Positions 1-10,091 are shown, counted from the stretch's first letter. The stretch is DNA of 64,000 bases from Pantoea rodasii (GCF_002095465.1 NZ_MLFP01000007.1:1-64000), one strand, 5' to 3'. Made by a program: numbers and translations. Notes: generated by a model not told the origin, from the sequence alone.

Positions 1-74
1 CTTGGGGTTGCTTCGGGGCAGAGGTGCTCTGGCACCAGACTGCGTTATCATCCGCCACCTAACTGACAAGCATT

Positions 75-90
75 GCGCCATTTATGGCGC
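75..90 (-). terminator. weak hairpin downstream of urtE
   Basis: A 6-bp inverted repeat (GCGCCA, loop of 4, TGGCGC) lies just past the urtE stop codon. It has no clear U-tract, so it may be only a weak terminator or an mRNA 3' end structure. Nothing else was recognised in positions 1-116. Confidence 0.25.
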
Positions 91-116
91 TCTGTATCCC
101 AGTGCGCAGGCGACCT

Positions 117-815
117 TTAAATCGCCACCAACCCGCGCACGCCTTCCGCTTCCATATTTGATCCCGCGCCGCGTTGCACGATCTCTCCGCGTGACATCAC
201 CAGATACTGATCGGCCAGTTCGGCGGCGAAATCGTAAAATTGCTCCACCAGCAAGATCGCCATATCACCACGCTGGGCTAACTGGCGGATCACTGCACCG
301 ATCTCTTTGATCACTGATGGCTGGATCCCTTCGGTGGGCTCATCCAGGATCAACAGCTGCGGTTTGCATGCCAGCGCCCGACCGATCGCCAGCTGCTGCT
401 GTTGTCCGCCGGACAGATCGCCGCCGCGTCGGGCTTTCATCTCGCGTAGCACCGGGAACAGCTGATAGATCTCTTCGGGCACGGTTTTGGCCTGCGATCC
501 CGAGAAGCGTGCCAGCCCCATCAGCAGGTTCTCTTCCACCGTCAGGCGCGGAAAGATTTCACGGCCCTGCGGCACATAAGCAATGCCCGATTGCACGCGC
601 TGGTGCGGCTTACGGCTGTTGATCACCTTATCCTGCCAGCGAATTTCACCGGATTTGGCCGGAATCAGCCCCATAAGACATTTCAGCAGCGTGGTTTTAC
701 CCACGCCGTTGCGCCCCAGCAGGCAGGTAATTTCGCCTGGTTTGGTTGCAAAAGAGAGGCCGCGCAAAATATGGCTGCCGCCGTAATATTGATTCAGTTC
801 GGAAACCTGCAACAT
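117..815 (-). CDS. urtE: urea ABC transporter ATP-binding subunit UrtE
   Basis: One of the two LivF/LivG-type cytoplasmic ATPases that power urea import. The 232-residue protein shows Walker A GRNGVGKT at about 34-41, the ABC signature LSGGQ at 134-138 and Walker B LLILDEP at 154-160. The frame stays open further upstream (to 935), but that would overlap urtD by over 100 bases and add unrelated sequence. The ATG at 815 gives the normal N-terminus MLQVSELNQYYG and lies one base after the urtD stop. It is the last gene of the minus-strand urea operon. Assignment to Urt rather than the amino-acid Liv system rests on the five-gene order and on the adjoining urea carboxylase and allophanate hydrolase genes. 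Confidence 0.93.
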   Translation of the reverse strand: MLQVSELNQYYGGSHILRGLSFATKPGEITCLLGRNGVGKTTLLKCLMGLIPAKSGEIRWQDKVINSRKPHQRVQSGIAYVPQGREIFPRLTVEENLLMGLARFSGSQAKTVPEEIYQLFPVLREMKARRGGDLSGGQQQQLAIGRALACKPQLLILDEPTEGIQPSVIKEIGAVIRQLAQRGDMAILLVEQFYDFAAELADQYLVMSRGEIVQRGAGSNMEAEGVRGLVAI

Positions 816-816
816 G

Positions 817-1608
817 TTAGCGCCCCAGATAAACGTCAATGACCCGATCGTTCGCCTGCACTTCGCGTAACGATCCCTCAGCCAGCACCTGACCCTGATG
901 CAGCACTGTGACGTGATCGGCGATGGTCTCGACAAACCCCATATCGTGCTCGACCACCATCAGCGAGTGCTTGCCTGCCAGGCTGCGAAACAGCTCGGCG
1001 GTGTACTCGGTTTCTGCATCGGTCATGCCTGCAGCCGGTTCATCCAGCAGCAGCAGATGCGGATCCTGCACTAACAACATACCGATTTCGAGAAACTGCT
1101 TCTGACCGTGCGACAGCAGCCCGGCTTTGCGCTGGCGTTCACCGCCGAGGCGCAGCAGTTTCAATACCTCATCAATGCGATCCTGCTGCTCGCCGTTCAG
1201 CCTGGCGCGCAAACTGGCCCACACCGATTTATCGTTTTTCAGCGCAATTTCCAGATTTTCAAACACCGTGAGTGCCTCAAACACCGTGGGTTTCTGGAAT
1301 TTACGCCCAATGCCGGCGCGGGCGATCTCTACCGGCGACATCCTGGTGAGATCGGTGTCCTGGTCGTAGATCACCTGCCCGTTGTCAGGACGAGTTTTAC
1401 CAGTGATCACATCCATCAGCGTGGTTTTGCCTGCGCCGTTGGGGCCGATCACGCAGCGCAGTTCACCGACGCCGATCTTCAGTGACAGATCGGTAAGCGC
1501 GCGGAAGCCATCAAACGAGACGTTGATCTTCTCCAGTTGCAGCACCGGATCGCTCTGATCGCGATGGCGGTCTGCCGGATGAGGTTGGGTAAACAGTTGT
1601 TCAGTCAT
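817..1608 (-). CDS. urtD: urea ABC transporter ATP-binding subunit UrtD
   Basis: First ATPase of the Urt importer (263 aa, LivG type). It has Walker A GPNGAGKTT at 55-63, a degenerate signature LSHGQKQFLEIG and Walker B LLLLDEPAAGMTD. UrtD proteins often carry such an altered signature and an N-terminal extension, here about 20 residues before VLQLEKINVSF. The start at 1608 (MTEQLFTQPH) overlaps the urtC 3' end by 8 bases, which fits translational coupling. An in-frame start at 1632 is possible but adds a residue string, MACCAGGV, with no family resemblance. Works as a heterodimer with UrtE on the UrtBC membrane channel. Confidence 0.93.
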   Translation of the reverse strand: MTEQLFTQPHPADRHRDQSDPVLQLEKINVSFDGFRALTDLSLKIGVGELRCVIGPNGAGKTTLMDVITGKTRPDNGQVIYDQDTDLTRMSPVEIARAGIGRKFQKPTVFEALTVFENLEIALKNDKSVWASLRARLNGEQQDRIDEVLKLLRLGGERQRKAGLLSHGQKQFLEIGMLLVQDPHLLLLDEPAAGMTDAETEYTAELFRSLAGKHSLMVVEHDMGFVETIADHVTVLHQGQVLAEGSLREVQANDRVIDVYLGR

Positions 1609-2677
1609 CACGCCTCCGGCGCAGCAGGCCAATCACACCACGCGGCAGGAACAGCGTGACGAGGATAAACATCAGGCCGAGGAAGAACAGCCAGTATTCG
1701 GGGAATGCCACGGTAAACCAGCTCTTAGCGCCATTCACAATCGCCGCGCCGAGCAGTGGACCAATCAAGGTGCCGCGCCCGCCGAGCGCCACCCAGATAG
1801 CCGCCTCAATCGAGTTGGTCGGCGACATCTCGCTGGGGTTGATGATACCGACCTGCGGCACATACAGTGCGCCCGCCAGGCCACACAGCACCGCTGACAG
1901 CGTCCAGACAAACAGCTTGAAGCCTTTAGGGTCGTAACCGACGAACATCAGGCGGTTTTCGGCATCGCGTACCGCCGTCAGCACCCGGCCAAACTTGCTG
2001 CGTGCCAGTGCGAAGCCAATGCCAAGGCTGATTAACAACAGCAGCACGGTGGCGACGAACAGCCCAATGCGCGTGCCGGTGGCGGTAACGTTAAAGCCGA
2101 GCAGGGTGGTGAAGCCGGTAAAGCCGTTGTTACCGCCAAAGCCGGTTTCATTACGGAAGAACAGCAGCATGCCCGCGTAGGTCAGCGCCTGCGTCATGAT
2201 CGAGAAATAAACCCCTTTGATTTTTGAGCGGAAGGCGAAGAAGCCAAACACCAGCGCCAGCAAACCCGGTACCAGCATGATCAGGCACAGCGCCCAGGCA
2301 AAGTGCTGCGTACCCGCCCAAAACCACGGCAGTTCGTTCCACGACAGGAACGACATAAACGCCGGTAAGCCATCGCCGGAAGCCTGACGCATCAGGTACA
2401 TGCCCATTGCGTAGCCGCCGAGGGCGAAGAACAAACCGTGACCGAGAGACAGCAATCCGGCGTAGCCCCACACCAGATCCAGCGCCACCGCCACCGTGGC
2501 ATAGCAGAGAATTTTCCCTACCAGCGTTAGCGTGTAAGTGGAGATCGCCAGCGGGTGCGTGGCGGGCAGCAGGGCGCAGAACGGCAGCACCAGCAACAGC
2601 AGGGTGATGACGATGCCGAGGCTAATGCTGAGGCGTGGCGCTTTACGTGCCAGCGTTAAGGTTATGGGTTGGCTCAT
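1601..2677 (-). CDS. urtC: urea ABC transporter permease UrtC
   Basis: Inner-membrane permease of the urea importer (358 aa, LivM family). The sequence is a series of hydrophobic segments, about 8 to 10 predicted membrane spans, beginning near residue 18. The family-type loop VRDAENRLMFVGYDPKGFK, which contacts the ATPases, lies near residue 240. A short basic C-terminus ends LLRRRRDD. The start codon shares one base with the urtB stop (TGATG), so the two permease genes are translationally coupled. UrtB and UrtC together form the channel that accepts urea from the binding protein UrtA. Confidence 0.93.
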   Translation of the reverse strand: MSQPITLTLARKAPRLSISLGIVITLLLLVLPFCALLPATHPLAISTYTLTLVGKILCYATVAVALDLVWGYAGLLSLGHGLFFALGGYAMGMYLMRQASGDGLPAFMSFLSWNELPWFWAGTQHFAWALCLIMLVPGLLALVFGFFAFRSKIKGVYFSIMTQALTYAGMLLFFRNETGFGGNNGFTGFTTLLGFNVTATGTRIGLFVATVLLLLISLGIGFALARSKFGRVLTAVRDAENRLMFVGYDPKGFKLFVWTLSAVLCGLAGALYVPQVGIINPSEMSPTNSIEAAIWVALGGRGTLIGPLLGAAIVNGAKSWFTVAFPEYWLFFLGLMFILVTLFLPRGVIGLLRRRRDD

Positions 2678-4242
2678 CAGTCAATCACCCTTCCTTTGAA
2701 AGCAAACAGGCCCTGTGGACGTTTCTGAATGAACAGAATGATCAACACGAGGATGAGGATTTTGCCCAGCACCGCACCAATCTGCGGTTCCAGCACTTTG
2801 TTGAGAATGCCCAAGCCAAAGGCGGCCACCACGGTGCCCGCCAGTTGGCCCACGCCACCCAGCACCACCACCAGGAAGGAGTCGATGATGTAACCCTGGC
2901 CGAGTTCCGGCCCGACGTTGCCGAGCTGCGACAGCGCCACACCGCCCAGCCCGGCGATACCGGAACCCAGACCGAACGCCAGCATATCGATGCGCCCGGT
3001 CGGCACGCCGCAGCAATCGGCCATGGCGCGGTTTTGCGTCACGGCGCGCACGCTAAGGCCCAGGCGCGTTTTGTTCAGCAGCAGCCAGGTGAGGCCGAGT
3101 ACAGCAAACACAAACAGGATCACCGCAATACGGTTGTAAGGCAGCACCAGATTAGGCAGCACCTGCAAGCCACCGGAGAGCCAGCTCGGGTTAGCCACTT
3201 CCAGGTTTTGTGCGCCAAATAGCATGCGCACCAGCTGGATCAGCATCAGGCTGATGCCCCAGGTGGCGAGCAGGGTTTCCAATGGGCGACCGTATAAATG
3301 GCGAATGATGGTGCGCTCCAACAGCATGCCGATCCCGGCGGTAACCAGGAACGCAACGGGCAGCGCCAGCAGCGGATACCACGCCAGCCACTGCGGTGCG
3401 AACTGCTGGAACAGGTTTTGTACAAACCAGGTGGCGTAAGCGCCGAGCATCAGCATCTCGCCGTGCGCCATATTGATCACGCCAAGCAGACCGTAAGTGA
3501 TCGCCAGGCCAAGCGCGGCCAGCAGCAGGATCGAGCCTAGAGACAGGCCGGTAAACGCCTGACCTAAAATATCGCCCCACATCAGGCGATGTTTAATCTG
3601 TTGCAGGCTCTCAGTGGCAGCGGCGCGCACCTGCGCATCGGGTTCGTTGCTGGCCTGAGTTAAGCGATTGAGACTGGCCTGCATATTGGGATCGCTGGAT
3701 TCACCGAGCAGCGTGACGGCTTTGAGACGCACGCTGGCATCTGGGCTGGCGAGTTGCAGGTTGGCCGCCGCCATAGCGAGCACCGCGTGAACCTGAGTGT
3801 CTTTCTCCACCGCGAGGCGCTGTTCAATCAGCGGCAGCTGATCGGCGGCACCGTCGTTTTGCAGTTGTTGTGCAGCGCGCAGGCGAATGGCGGGATCGTC
3901 GCTCACCAGCTGGTGGGCGGCGAGGGCGCTGGCGATTAACACGCGCAGCCGGTTGTTCATAAACAGCTTTTTGGTGTCACCCGTCGGCTGTTGTGCGCTG
4001 TCCAGCGGGATGAGTTTGTCATCCTGTTTGCTGAACGGCTGTTTGTTCTGGTCGATGACCATGCTTTCGTTGCGCAGTGCCTGCAGCAGCGGCAAGCGGC
4101 TGGCCTGCGGTGCGGCAGCCCACTGTTGCAGCAGATTGGCCTGATCAGTGCGGCTGGCGGCGGCGAAATCAGCGCCATCGCCCGCCTGGGCGAGCCACGG
4201 CAGGAGCAGCAGCAGACAGCAAAGATAACGGCGGATTGTCAT
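2677..4242 (-). CDS. urtB: urea ABC transporter permease UrtB with N-terminal periplasmic domain
   Basis: Second urea permease, 521 aa. The C-terminal 300 residues are a LivH-type membrane domain that starts around GLSLGSILLLAALGLAITYG. Before it comes a signal-peptide-like start (MTIRRYLCCLLLLLPWLAQA) and about 190 residues of mostly helical, HEAT-like repeats rich in Ala, Leu and Gln. This large N-terminal extension is typical of proteobacterial UrtB and separates it from LivH, which is only about 300 aa. The extension should face the periplasm. A 225-base gap with hairpins separates this gene from urtA. Confidence 0.92.
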   Translation of the reverse strand: MTIRRYLCCLLLLLPWLAQAGDGADFAAASRTDQANLLQQWAAAPQASRLPLLQALRNESMVIDQNKQPFSKQDDKLIPLDSAQQPTGDTKKLFMNNRLRVLIASALAAHQLVSDDPAIRLRAAQQLQNDGAADQLPLIEQRLAVEKDTQVHAVLAMAAANLQLASPDASVRLKAVTLLGESSDPNMQASLNRLTQASNEPDAQVRAAATESLQQIKHRLMWGDILGQAFTGLSLGSILLLAALGLAITYGLLGVINMAHGEMLMLGAYATWFVQNLFQQFAPQWLAWYPLLALPVAFLVTAGIGMLLERTIIRHLYGRPLETLLATWGISLMLIQLVRMLFGAQNLEVANPSWLSGGLQVLPNLVLPYNRIAVILFVFAVLGLTWLLLNKTRLGLSVRAVTQNRAMADCCGVPTGRIDMLAFGLGSGIAGLGGVALSQLGNVGPELGQGYIIDSFLVVVLGGVGQLAGTVVAAFGLGILNKVLEPQIGAVLGKILILVLIILFIQKRPQGLFAFKGRVID

Positions 4243-4280
4243 GATGATGATCCTGTTTGTCGTGAGGCTTGGGTGCGGCT

Positions 4281-4400
4281 GAAGCCCTCACCCGAACCCT
4301 CTCCCGCAAGTGAAAGAGGGGACCGATCCAGCAAAGACTTAACGCGGTTAATCACATTCGGCATCCTCTCCCTGACTCTGTGAGAGTGGATCCGGATGCG
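4281..4400 (-). repeat. REP-like inverted repeats between urtA and urtB
   Basis: The urtA-urtB gap (4243-4467) contains a C-rich stretch beginning CCCTCACCCGAACCCTCTCC, with CCCTCT (4297-4302) pairing to AGAGGG (4315-4320), and a second small repeat CTCTC/GAGAG near 4366-4386. The wording resembles enterobacterial REP-type palindromes. Hairpins at this position commonly stabilise the upstream mRNA, so the binding protein is made in excess over the membrane subunits. That role here is inference. Confidence 0.45.
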
Positions 4401-4467
4401 GCTGCTGCCTTCGACCTGTCCCGATGGCAGAGAGTCGGTGTTACGACAGCAGCGCGCACTTTGCGTA

Positions 4468-5736
4468 TTACTTGGTCGACTTCACCGGATAATCCGGCTT
4501 CTTATCATTACCGGCGATGTACGGGCTCCACGGCTGGGCACGCACCGTTTTATCGGTCTGCCACACCACGGTGAACTGGCCGTTCTCTTCCACTTCGCCA
4601 ATCATCACCGGCTTGTGCAGATGGTGGTTGGTGTTATCCATGGTCAGGGTAAAACCGTCTGGCGCTTTAAAGCTCTGTCCGGCCATTGCCGCACGCACTT
4701 TGTCCACATCGGTGGTGCCTGCTTTTTCTACCGCCTGCGCCCACATATGAATGCCGACGTAGGTCGCTTCCATCGGGTCGTTGGTTACCACGGTGCCCGC
4801 GTTCGGCAGGTTGTGCGCTTTGGCATAGGCACGGTAATCCGCCACGAATTTGGTGTTGGTCGGGTTATCGACTGATTCGAAGTAGTTCCACGCCGCTAAC
4901 TGACCGACCAGAGGTTTGGTATCAATGCCACGCAGTTCTTCTTCGCCAACAGAGAAGGCGATCACCGGAATATCCGTGGCTTTGATGCCCTGGTTGGCCA
5001 GTTCTTTGTAGAACGGCACGTTAGAGTCACCGTTAATGGTGGAGATCACTGCAGTTTTGCCACCGGCAGAAAACTTCTTGATGTTAGAAACGATGGTCTG
5101 ATAATCGCTATAACCAAACGGCGTATAGACCTCTTCGATGTCTTTATCCTGGATGCCCTTAGTGTGCAGGAAGGCGCGCAGTATCTTGTTGGTAGTGCGC
5201 GGGTAGACGTAATCGGTACCCAGCAGGAAGAAGCGTTTGGCGCTGCCGCCGTCTTCGCTCATCAGGTACTCCACCGCCGGAATCGCCTGCTGGTTTGGCG
5301 CGGCGCCGGTGTAGAACACGTTTGGCGACATCTCTTCGCCTTCATACTGCACCGGATAGAACAGCAAGCCGTTCAGCTCTTCAAACACCGGCAGCACTGA
5401 CTTACGTGAGACCGAGGTCCAGCAGCCGAACACCGCCGCGACTTTATCTTGCGTCAGCAGCTGGCGCGCTTTTTCCGCGAACAGCGGCCAGTTAGACGCC
5501 GGATCGACCACGACCGGTTCCAGCTTCTTGCCCAGCACGCCGCCTTTGGCGTTGATCTCATCAATGGTCATCAGGGCCACGTCTTTCAGCGGTGTCTCAG
5601 AGATCGCCATGGTGCCGGAAAGCGACGACATGATGCCGACTTTGATGGTATCAGCGGCCTGGGCACCAAAGGTAAAGCCCAAACTGGCCACGGTGGCGGA
5701 GAGCGCAAAAGCTTTTAGCAACGAACGTCTTTTCAT
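4468..5736 (-). CDS. urtA: urea ABC transporter substrate-binding protein UrtA
   Basis: Periplasmic urea receptor of the Urt system (422 aa, type I periplasmic binding fold related to LivJ/AmiC). The N-terminus MKRRSLLKAFALS followed by a hydrophobic stretch ending in GAQA is a cleavable export signal, and the RRSLLK string could be read by the Tat route. The mature part opens with ADTIKVGIMSSLSGTMAISE, the family hallmark. The ATG at 5736 is preferred over 5772 because AGAGGG sits 7 bases before it and because the first 12 residues of the longer form spoil the signal peptide. It lies 28 bases after the GntR-type regulator gene, which suggests one transcript, perhaps with extra internal promoters. 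Confidence 0.94.
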   Translation of the reverse strand: MKRRSLLKAFALSATVASLGFTFGAQAADTIKVGIMSSLSGTMAISETPLKDVALMTIDEINAKGGVLGKKLEPVVVDPASNWPLFAEKARQLLTQDKVAAVFGCWTSVSRKSVLPVFEELNGLLFYPVQYEGEEMSPNVFYTGAAPNQQAIPAVEYLMSEDGGSAKRFFLLGTDYVYPRTTNKILRAFLHTKGIQDKDIEEVYTPFGYSDYQTIVSNIKKFSAGGKTAVISTINGDSNVPFYKELANQGIKATDIPVIAFSVGEEELRGIDTKPLVGQLAAWNYFESVDNPTNTKFVADYRAYAKAHNLPNAGTVVTNDPMEATYVGIHMWAQAVEKAGTTDVDKVRAAMAGQSFKAPDGFTLTMDNTNHHLHKPVMIGEVEENGQFTVVWQTDKTVRAQPWSPYIAGNDKKPDYPVKSTK

Positions 5737-5764
5737 CGTTAACCCTCTAAATGTGTTAGTGTTT

Positions 5765-6463
5765 TTATTCAATGGGTTGAAGCCGGGCCTGCTGTAACAT
5801 ATGCAATGTGATCTTTCTGACCTCTGCCTTACTGACGGCGATGTGGTCGGTTAAAATGCGCTGTGCCTCCTCGGTTTGTTGCTGGAAAATCGCCCGTAAA
5901 ATCTGAGCGTGTTCTCGGTATGTCGCATCCACCCGGTCGTCACGCGTAAAGTCGAGACGGCGGATAATGCGGATCTTTTCGGTTAATTCTGCGTGGATGC
6001 GCGCCATCTCCTGATTGCCCGCGGCGGCCACCAGCGCCATGTGAAAGGCTTCGTCGTGCGCCGATACTGCTTTGCCATCCTCCAGGCGAGGCGCATCGAT
6101 CCAGAAACTTTTCAGTTCGGTCAGTATCTCGGCACAGGCCAGCGGTGGCAGCGCGCACAGACGGCGTACCGCTTCGCGCTCCAGCACGGTGCGGAAGTCA
6201 TACAGTTCTTCGAAATACTCGAAGTCGAACGGCTTCACCTGCCAGCCGCTGCGGAACCACACTTCCACATAGCCCTCGCGCTCCAGCCAGAACAGCGCCT
6301 GACGCACCGGCGTGCGGCTCACCTCGAGCCGATCGGCGATTTCGTTTTCGCTAAAGCGGTCACCCGGCATTAAACGGAACTCAAAAATGTCCTGTTTCAG
6401 CGCCTGATAAACCTTCTCCGCCAGCGCTTCCGGACGGCCTTTGCTACGTGGGCTTTGATTCAT
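5765..6463 (-). CDS. GntR-family (FCD) transcriptional regulator of the urea operon
   Basis: A 232-aa ligand-responsive repressor-like protein. The N-terminal winged helix (residues about 12-78) includes MPGDRFSENEIADRLEVSRT, the recognition region of GntR proteins. The C-terminal 150 residues are an all-helical FCD effector domain, including FRTVLEREAVRRL. A clear AAGGAG lies 6 bases before the ATG. It sits inside the operon between the urea carboxylase and urtA genes, so it probably controls its own transcript. The best operator candidate is the 30-bp palindrome with a central GTATAC at 11893-11922. The effector is unknown: urea, allophanate or another nitrogen compound are guesses. Confidence 0.85.
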   Translation of the reverse strand: MNQSPRSKGRPEALAEKVYQALKQDIFEFRLMPGDRFSENEIADRLEVSRTPVRQALFWLEREGYVEVWFRSGWQVKPFDFEYFEELYDFRTVLEREAVRRLCALPPLACAEILTELKSFWIDAPRLEDGKAVSAHDEAFHMALVAAAGNQEMARIHAELTEKIRIIRRLDFTRDDRVDATYREHAQILRAIFQQQTEEAQRILTDHIAVSKAEVRKITLHMLQQARLQPIE

Positions 6464-6472
6464 GCGTGCTCC

Positions 6473-9400
6473 TTATTCCAGCCACAGCAGGGTGTCGCCC
6501 GGACTGACCGGACGTCCTGCCTGGCAGGCAATGCGTTTCACCGTGCCGGCCTGCGGCGCGATAATTGCCAGTTCCATTTTCATCGCTTCAACGATGATCA
6601 GCGTTTGACCGGCTTCCACCGCGTCACCCGGCTGCACCAGCACTTTCCAGATGTTGCCGTTCATATCGGCGCAAACCGCTAGCGCATCGTCATCGGCTTC
6701 CGCCACCATCAGCGTCTCTTCACTGGTGAGCGGCGCGTTCTGTTCTTCCTGCGCCCACAGCGTCACTTCCTGTTCGAAAGCGCCGGACTGGCGCTGACGG
6801 AAGTCGGTAATCGAATCGGCATGCTCCGCGAGGAATTGACCATGCGCGGCGAAATCAAACAGGGTTTCTTCGATACGCACCGTGGCGCGGCCTTCGCGGA
6901 AGTCATCGCGCAACAGGGTAAGTTCGTCCTCGGTCACCGGATAGAAGCGCACCTGATCGAAGAAGTGCAGCAGCCACGGTTCATCTGCCGCGAACTGATC
7001 GTTCTTGAGGAATTTGTTCCAGATCGGCAGCGTGCGGCCCACCAGCTGATAGCCGCCAGGGGAATCCATGCCGTAGATGCACATGTACATGCCGCCGATA
7101 CCCACCGTGCCTTCAGCGGTGAAGGTACGCGCCGGGCTGTATTTGGAACTCAGCAGGCGATGGCGTGGATCGATCGGTACTGCACACGGCGCGCCAAGAT
7201 AGACATCGCCAAGACCGAGGATCAGATAGCTGGCATCGAAAATCGTGTCGCGTACCGCTTCACGACTTTCCAGACCGTTGATGCGCTGAATAAAATCAAC
7301 GTTGTTCGGCAGCCATGGCGCGGTAGCGCGCACGGTTTCCTGGTAACGCTCAACCGCACCCAGCGTGGCGCTGTCTTCAAACGCCATCGGCATCCAGACG
7401 ATGCGGGAAGGCACCTTCAGCTGGCTGACATCACCGAGTCCGGCTTCTAACTCCAGCAGCAGATTCATCAACTGTTTCTGGCTGAGGATCAGGCTGTCAT
7501 AGCGCACTTGCAGGGAGCGAACGCCGGGTGACAGCTCTTCGACGCCGGGCACCGCACGTTCACGCAGCGCATTCATCAGCAGGTGCACACGCAGACGCAG
7601 CGCCAGATCCAGCACGTTGTCGCCGTACTCAATCAGCACATATTTATCACCGGCCTGACGGTAAACCGCCGCTGGCGTGGCAGCCGTAGCAGGTAAGGCG
7701 GCGAGCAAAGTGGCAGAGCCAATATCACTGGCGGCCAGTGAGGGCACCTCAAAGGCTGGCGCATGGGTGCTGCGCAGGGTTTCCACGCTGTGCGCCTGGG
7801 CTTTCTCCAGCGCCACCGCTTCGTCGGCGCTGATCGGATGGAAGCGAATGCTGTCGCCCGGCTTCACCTGGCCGACTTTCCACAGTTCGGCTTTGGCGAT
7901 GGTCACCGGGCAGACGAAGCCGCCAAGGCTTGGGCCGTCATGGGTCAGGATCACCGGGAAATCGCCGGTAAAGTTCACCGCGCCAATCGCGTATTCGCAG
8001 TCGTGTACGTTAGACGGGTGCAGCCCAGCTTCACCGCCGTTGGCGCGCGTCCAGGTCGGTTTTGGCCCGACTAAACGCACACCGAGGCGGTTGGAGTTGT
8101 AGTGCACCTGCCAGTCGCTGGCGAAGAATTCATCGATAGCCGCCTGAGTGAAGAAATCCGGTGCGCCGTGCGGTCCGTACAACACGCCGATGCGCCACTC
8201 GGTGCCGTAGTGTGGCACCAGCGCGTGATCCAGTGCTTGCGGCTCACTGACCGGCGCTGGCGTAGTGCAGGCAGCCAGTAGCGGTTGAGAGATTGGCAGC
8301 ATGTCCGCGACGCGCAGGGTGCGCCCGGCATGACCGCCAAACTGGCCGAGTGAGAAAGTAGAGCGGCTGCCGAGGTATTCAGGCACGTCGAAGCCGTTAC
8401 GCACCGCTAGATAGGTGCGGCAACCGCTTTGGGCACGACCTAACGTCAGCGTCTGGCCGGCTTTCACGCTGACTGGCTGCCAGTAATCGAGGTGCATGCC
8501 ATCAAGCTCTGCCGGGCAATCGGCTCCGGTCAGGGCAATCACCGCATCGCTGTGGAAACGCAGCGTCGGGCCTTGCAGAGTAAATTCCAGTCCGGCGGCG
8601 CTGTCGTGGTTGCCGACGATGCGGTTAGCGAGGCGGAAAGCGAAGTCATCCATCGGGCCCGAAGGCGGTACGCCGATGTCCCAATAGCCGAGGCGGCCAG
8701 GGAAATCCTGAATGCTACTGAAGGTGCCGGGTTGCAGCACTTCAATCACGCTGGCGGACGGCGTAAAGCTGTCGAGGAAACGCGTCCAGACTTTGCCGCT
8801 GCTGAACGCTTCGGTGGCGACAATCTGGCGCAGATAATCGAGGTTGGTGGCGATGCCGTGCAGCTGTGTGGCATCCAGCGCCTGCTGCATTTTCGCCAGC
8901 GCCGCTTCGCGCGTATCGGCGTGAACAATCAGTTTGGCGATCATCGGATCGTAAAACGCTGAGACTTCAGTGCCGGTATCGATCCAGCCATCTACGCGCA
9001 CGTCATCCGGGAAAAGGACGCCGGTCAGCGTGCCGGGACTCGGCTGGAAGTTTTTCAACGGATCTTCCGCGTAGATACGCACTTCAATCGACGCGCCTTG
9101 CGGTGCCTGTTGCAGGCGTGCCCAGTCGATGGCATCACCGGCGGCGACTTGCAGCATGCACTCGACCAAATCCAACCCGGTCACGCACTCCGTCACCGGA
9201 TGCTCCACCTGCAGGCGGGTGTTCACTTCGAGGAAGTAAAACGCGTCCTGCTCAGCGTCATAGATGTATTCCACGGTGCCGGCGCTGCGGTAATTGACTA
9301 ACTCACCAAGGCGCACGGCGGATGACAGCAGCGCTTCACGCGTCGCCTGCGGCAGGTTCGGTGCGGGGTCTCTTCCACCACTTTCTGGTTACGGCGCTGC

Positions 9401-10089
9401 AGCGAACAGTCACGCTCACCGAGGGCAATCACTTTGCCGGTGCCATCGCCAAAAATCTGCACTTCAACGTGGCGCGCGCGGTCGATAAAGCGCTCCAGAA
9501 ATACGCCTGCATCACTAAAGAATTGTTCGCCGAGACGACGCACGCTTTCCCACGCATTGCGCAGCGCATCGGCGTCGTCGCAGCGGGTTAAGCCAATACC
9601 GCCGCCGCCTGCGGTGCTTTTCAGCATCACCGGATAACCGATAGTGTCAGCGGCGCTAAGCGCCTCTTCCAGTGAATCCAGCAGCGGCGTGCCGGGTGTC
9701 ATCGGAACGCCTGCGCTGGCGGCTAACTCGCGTGCGCGGTGCTTCAGGCCAAACTCGCCAATCTGCTGAGCAGTCGGGCCGACAAACGCAATACCGGCTT
9801 CTTCGCAGGCGGCAGCAAACGGCAGGCTTTCGGAGAGGAAGCCGTAGCCCGGCCAGATGGCTTCTGCGCCGGTCTCTTTGGCGGCGGCGAGAATTTTATC
9901 AATACGCAAATAGCTGTCGCTGGCTTTGTCGCCGCCGAGCGCAATCGCCACATCGGCTTCTTTGACATGGCGCGCGTTACGGTCGGCATCGGAATAGACG
10001 GCGACGCTCTTCACGCCAAGGCTTTTCAGGGTGCGAATCGCGCGGCAGGCAATTTCGCCACGGTTAGCAATCAGTACGGTGCTGAACAT
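6473..10089 (-). CDS. uca: urea carboxylase, biotin-dependent (frameshifted by one missing base)
   Basis: Carboxylates urea to allophanate using ATP, bicarbonate and covalently bound biotin. Domain order is biotin carboxylase ([20 protein letters not shown] onward, about 1-450), KipA/AHS2 and KipI/AHS1 carboxyltransferase halves (about 470-1040) and a C-terminal biotinyl domain with EAMKM, biotin Lys near 1171. Reading breaks after QKVVEETP near 9364-9368, where GACCCCGCAC stands for an expected GACCCCGGCAC. Restoring one base joins both frames into 1205 aa, the usual length. SD GGGGAG lies within the end of the allophanate hydrolase gene, two bases away. A sequencing error is more likely than decay, because both halves are otherwise well conserved. 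Asn at codon 7973-7975 (VNFTGD) favours urea over guanidine as substrate, by inference. Confidence 0.9.
9362..9369 (-). other. probable single-base deletion in urea carboxylase
   Basis: On the minus strand the codons after GAAGAG read ACC CCG CAC CGA, where the family sequence ETPAPNLP needs ACC CCG GCA CCG AAC. One G or C is missing near 9364. The second frame then continues without other damage. Confidence 0.8.
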
Positions 10090-10091
10090 GA

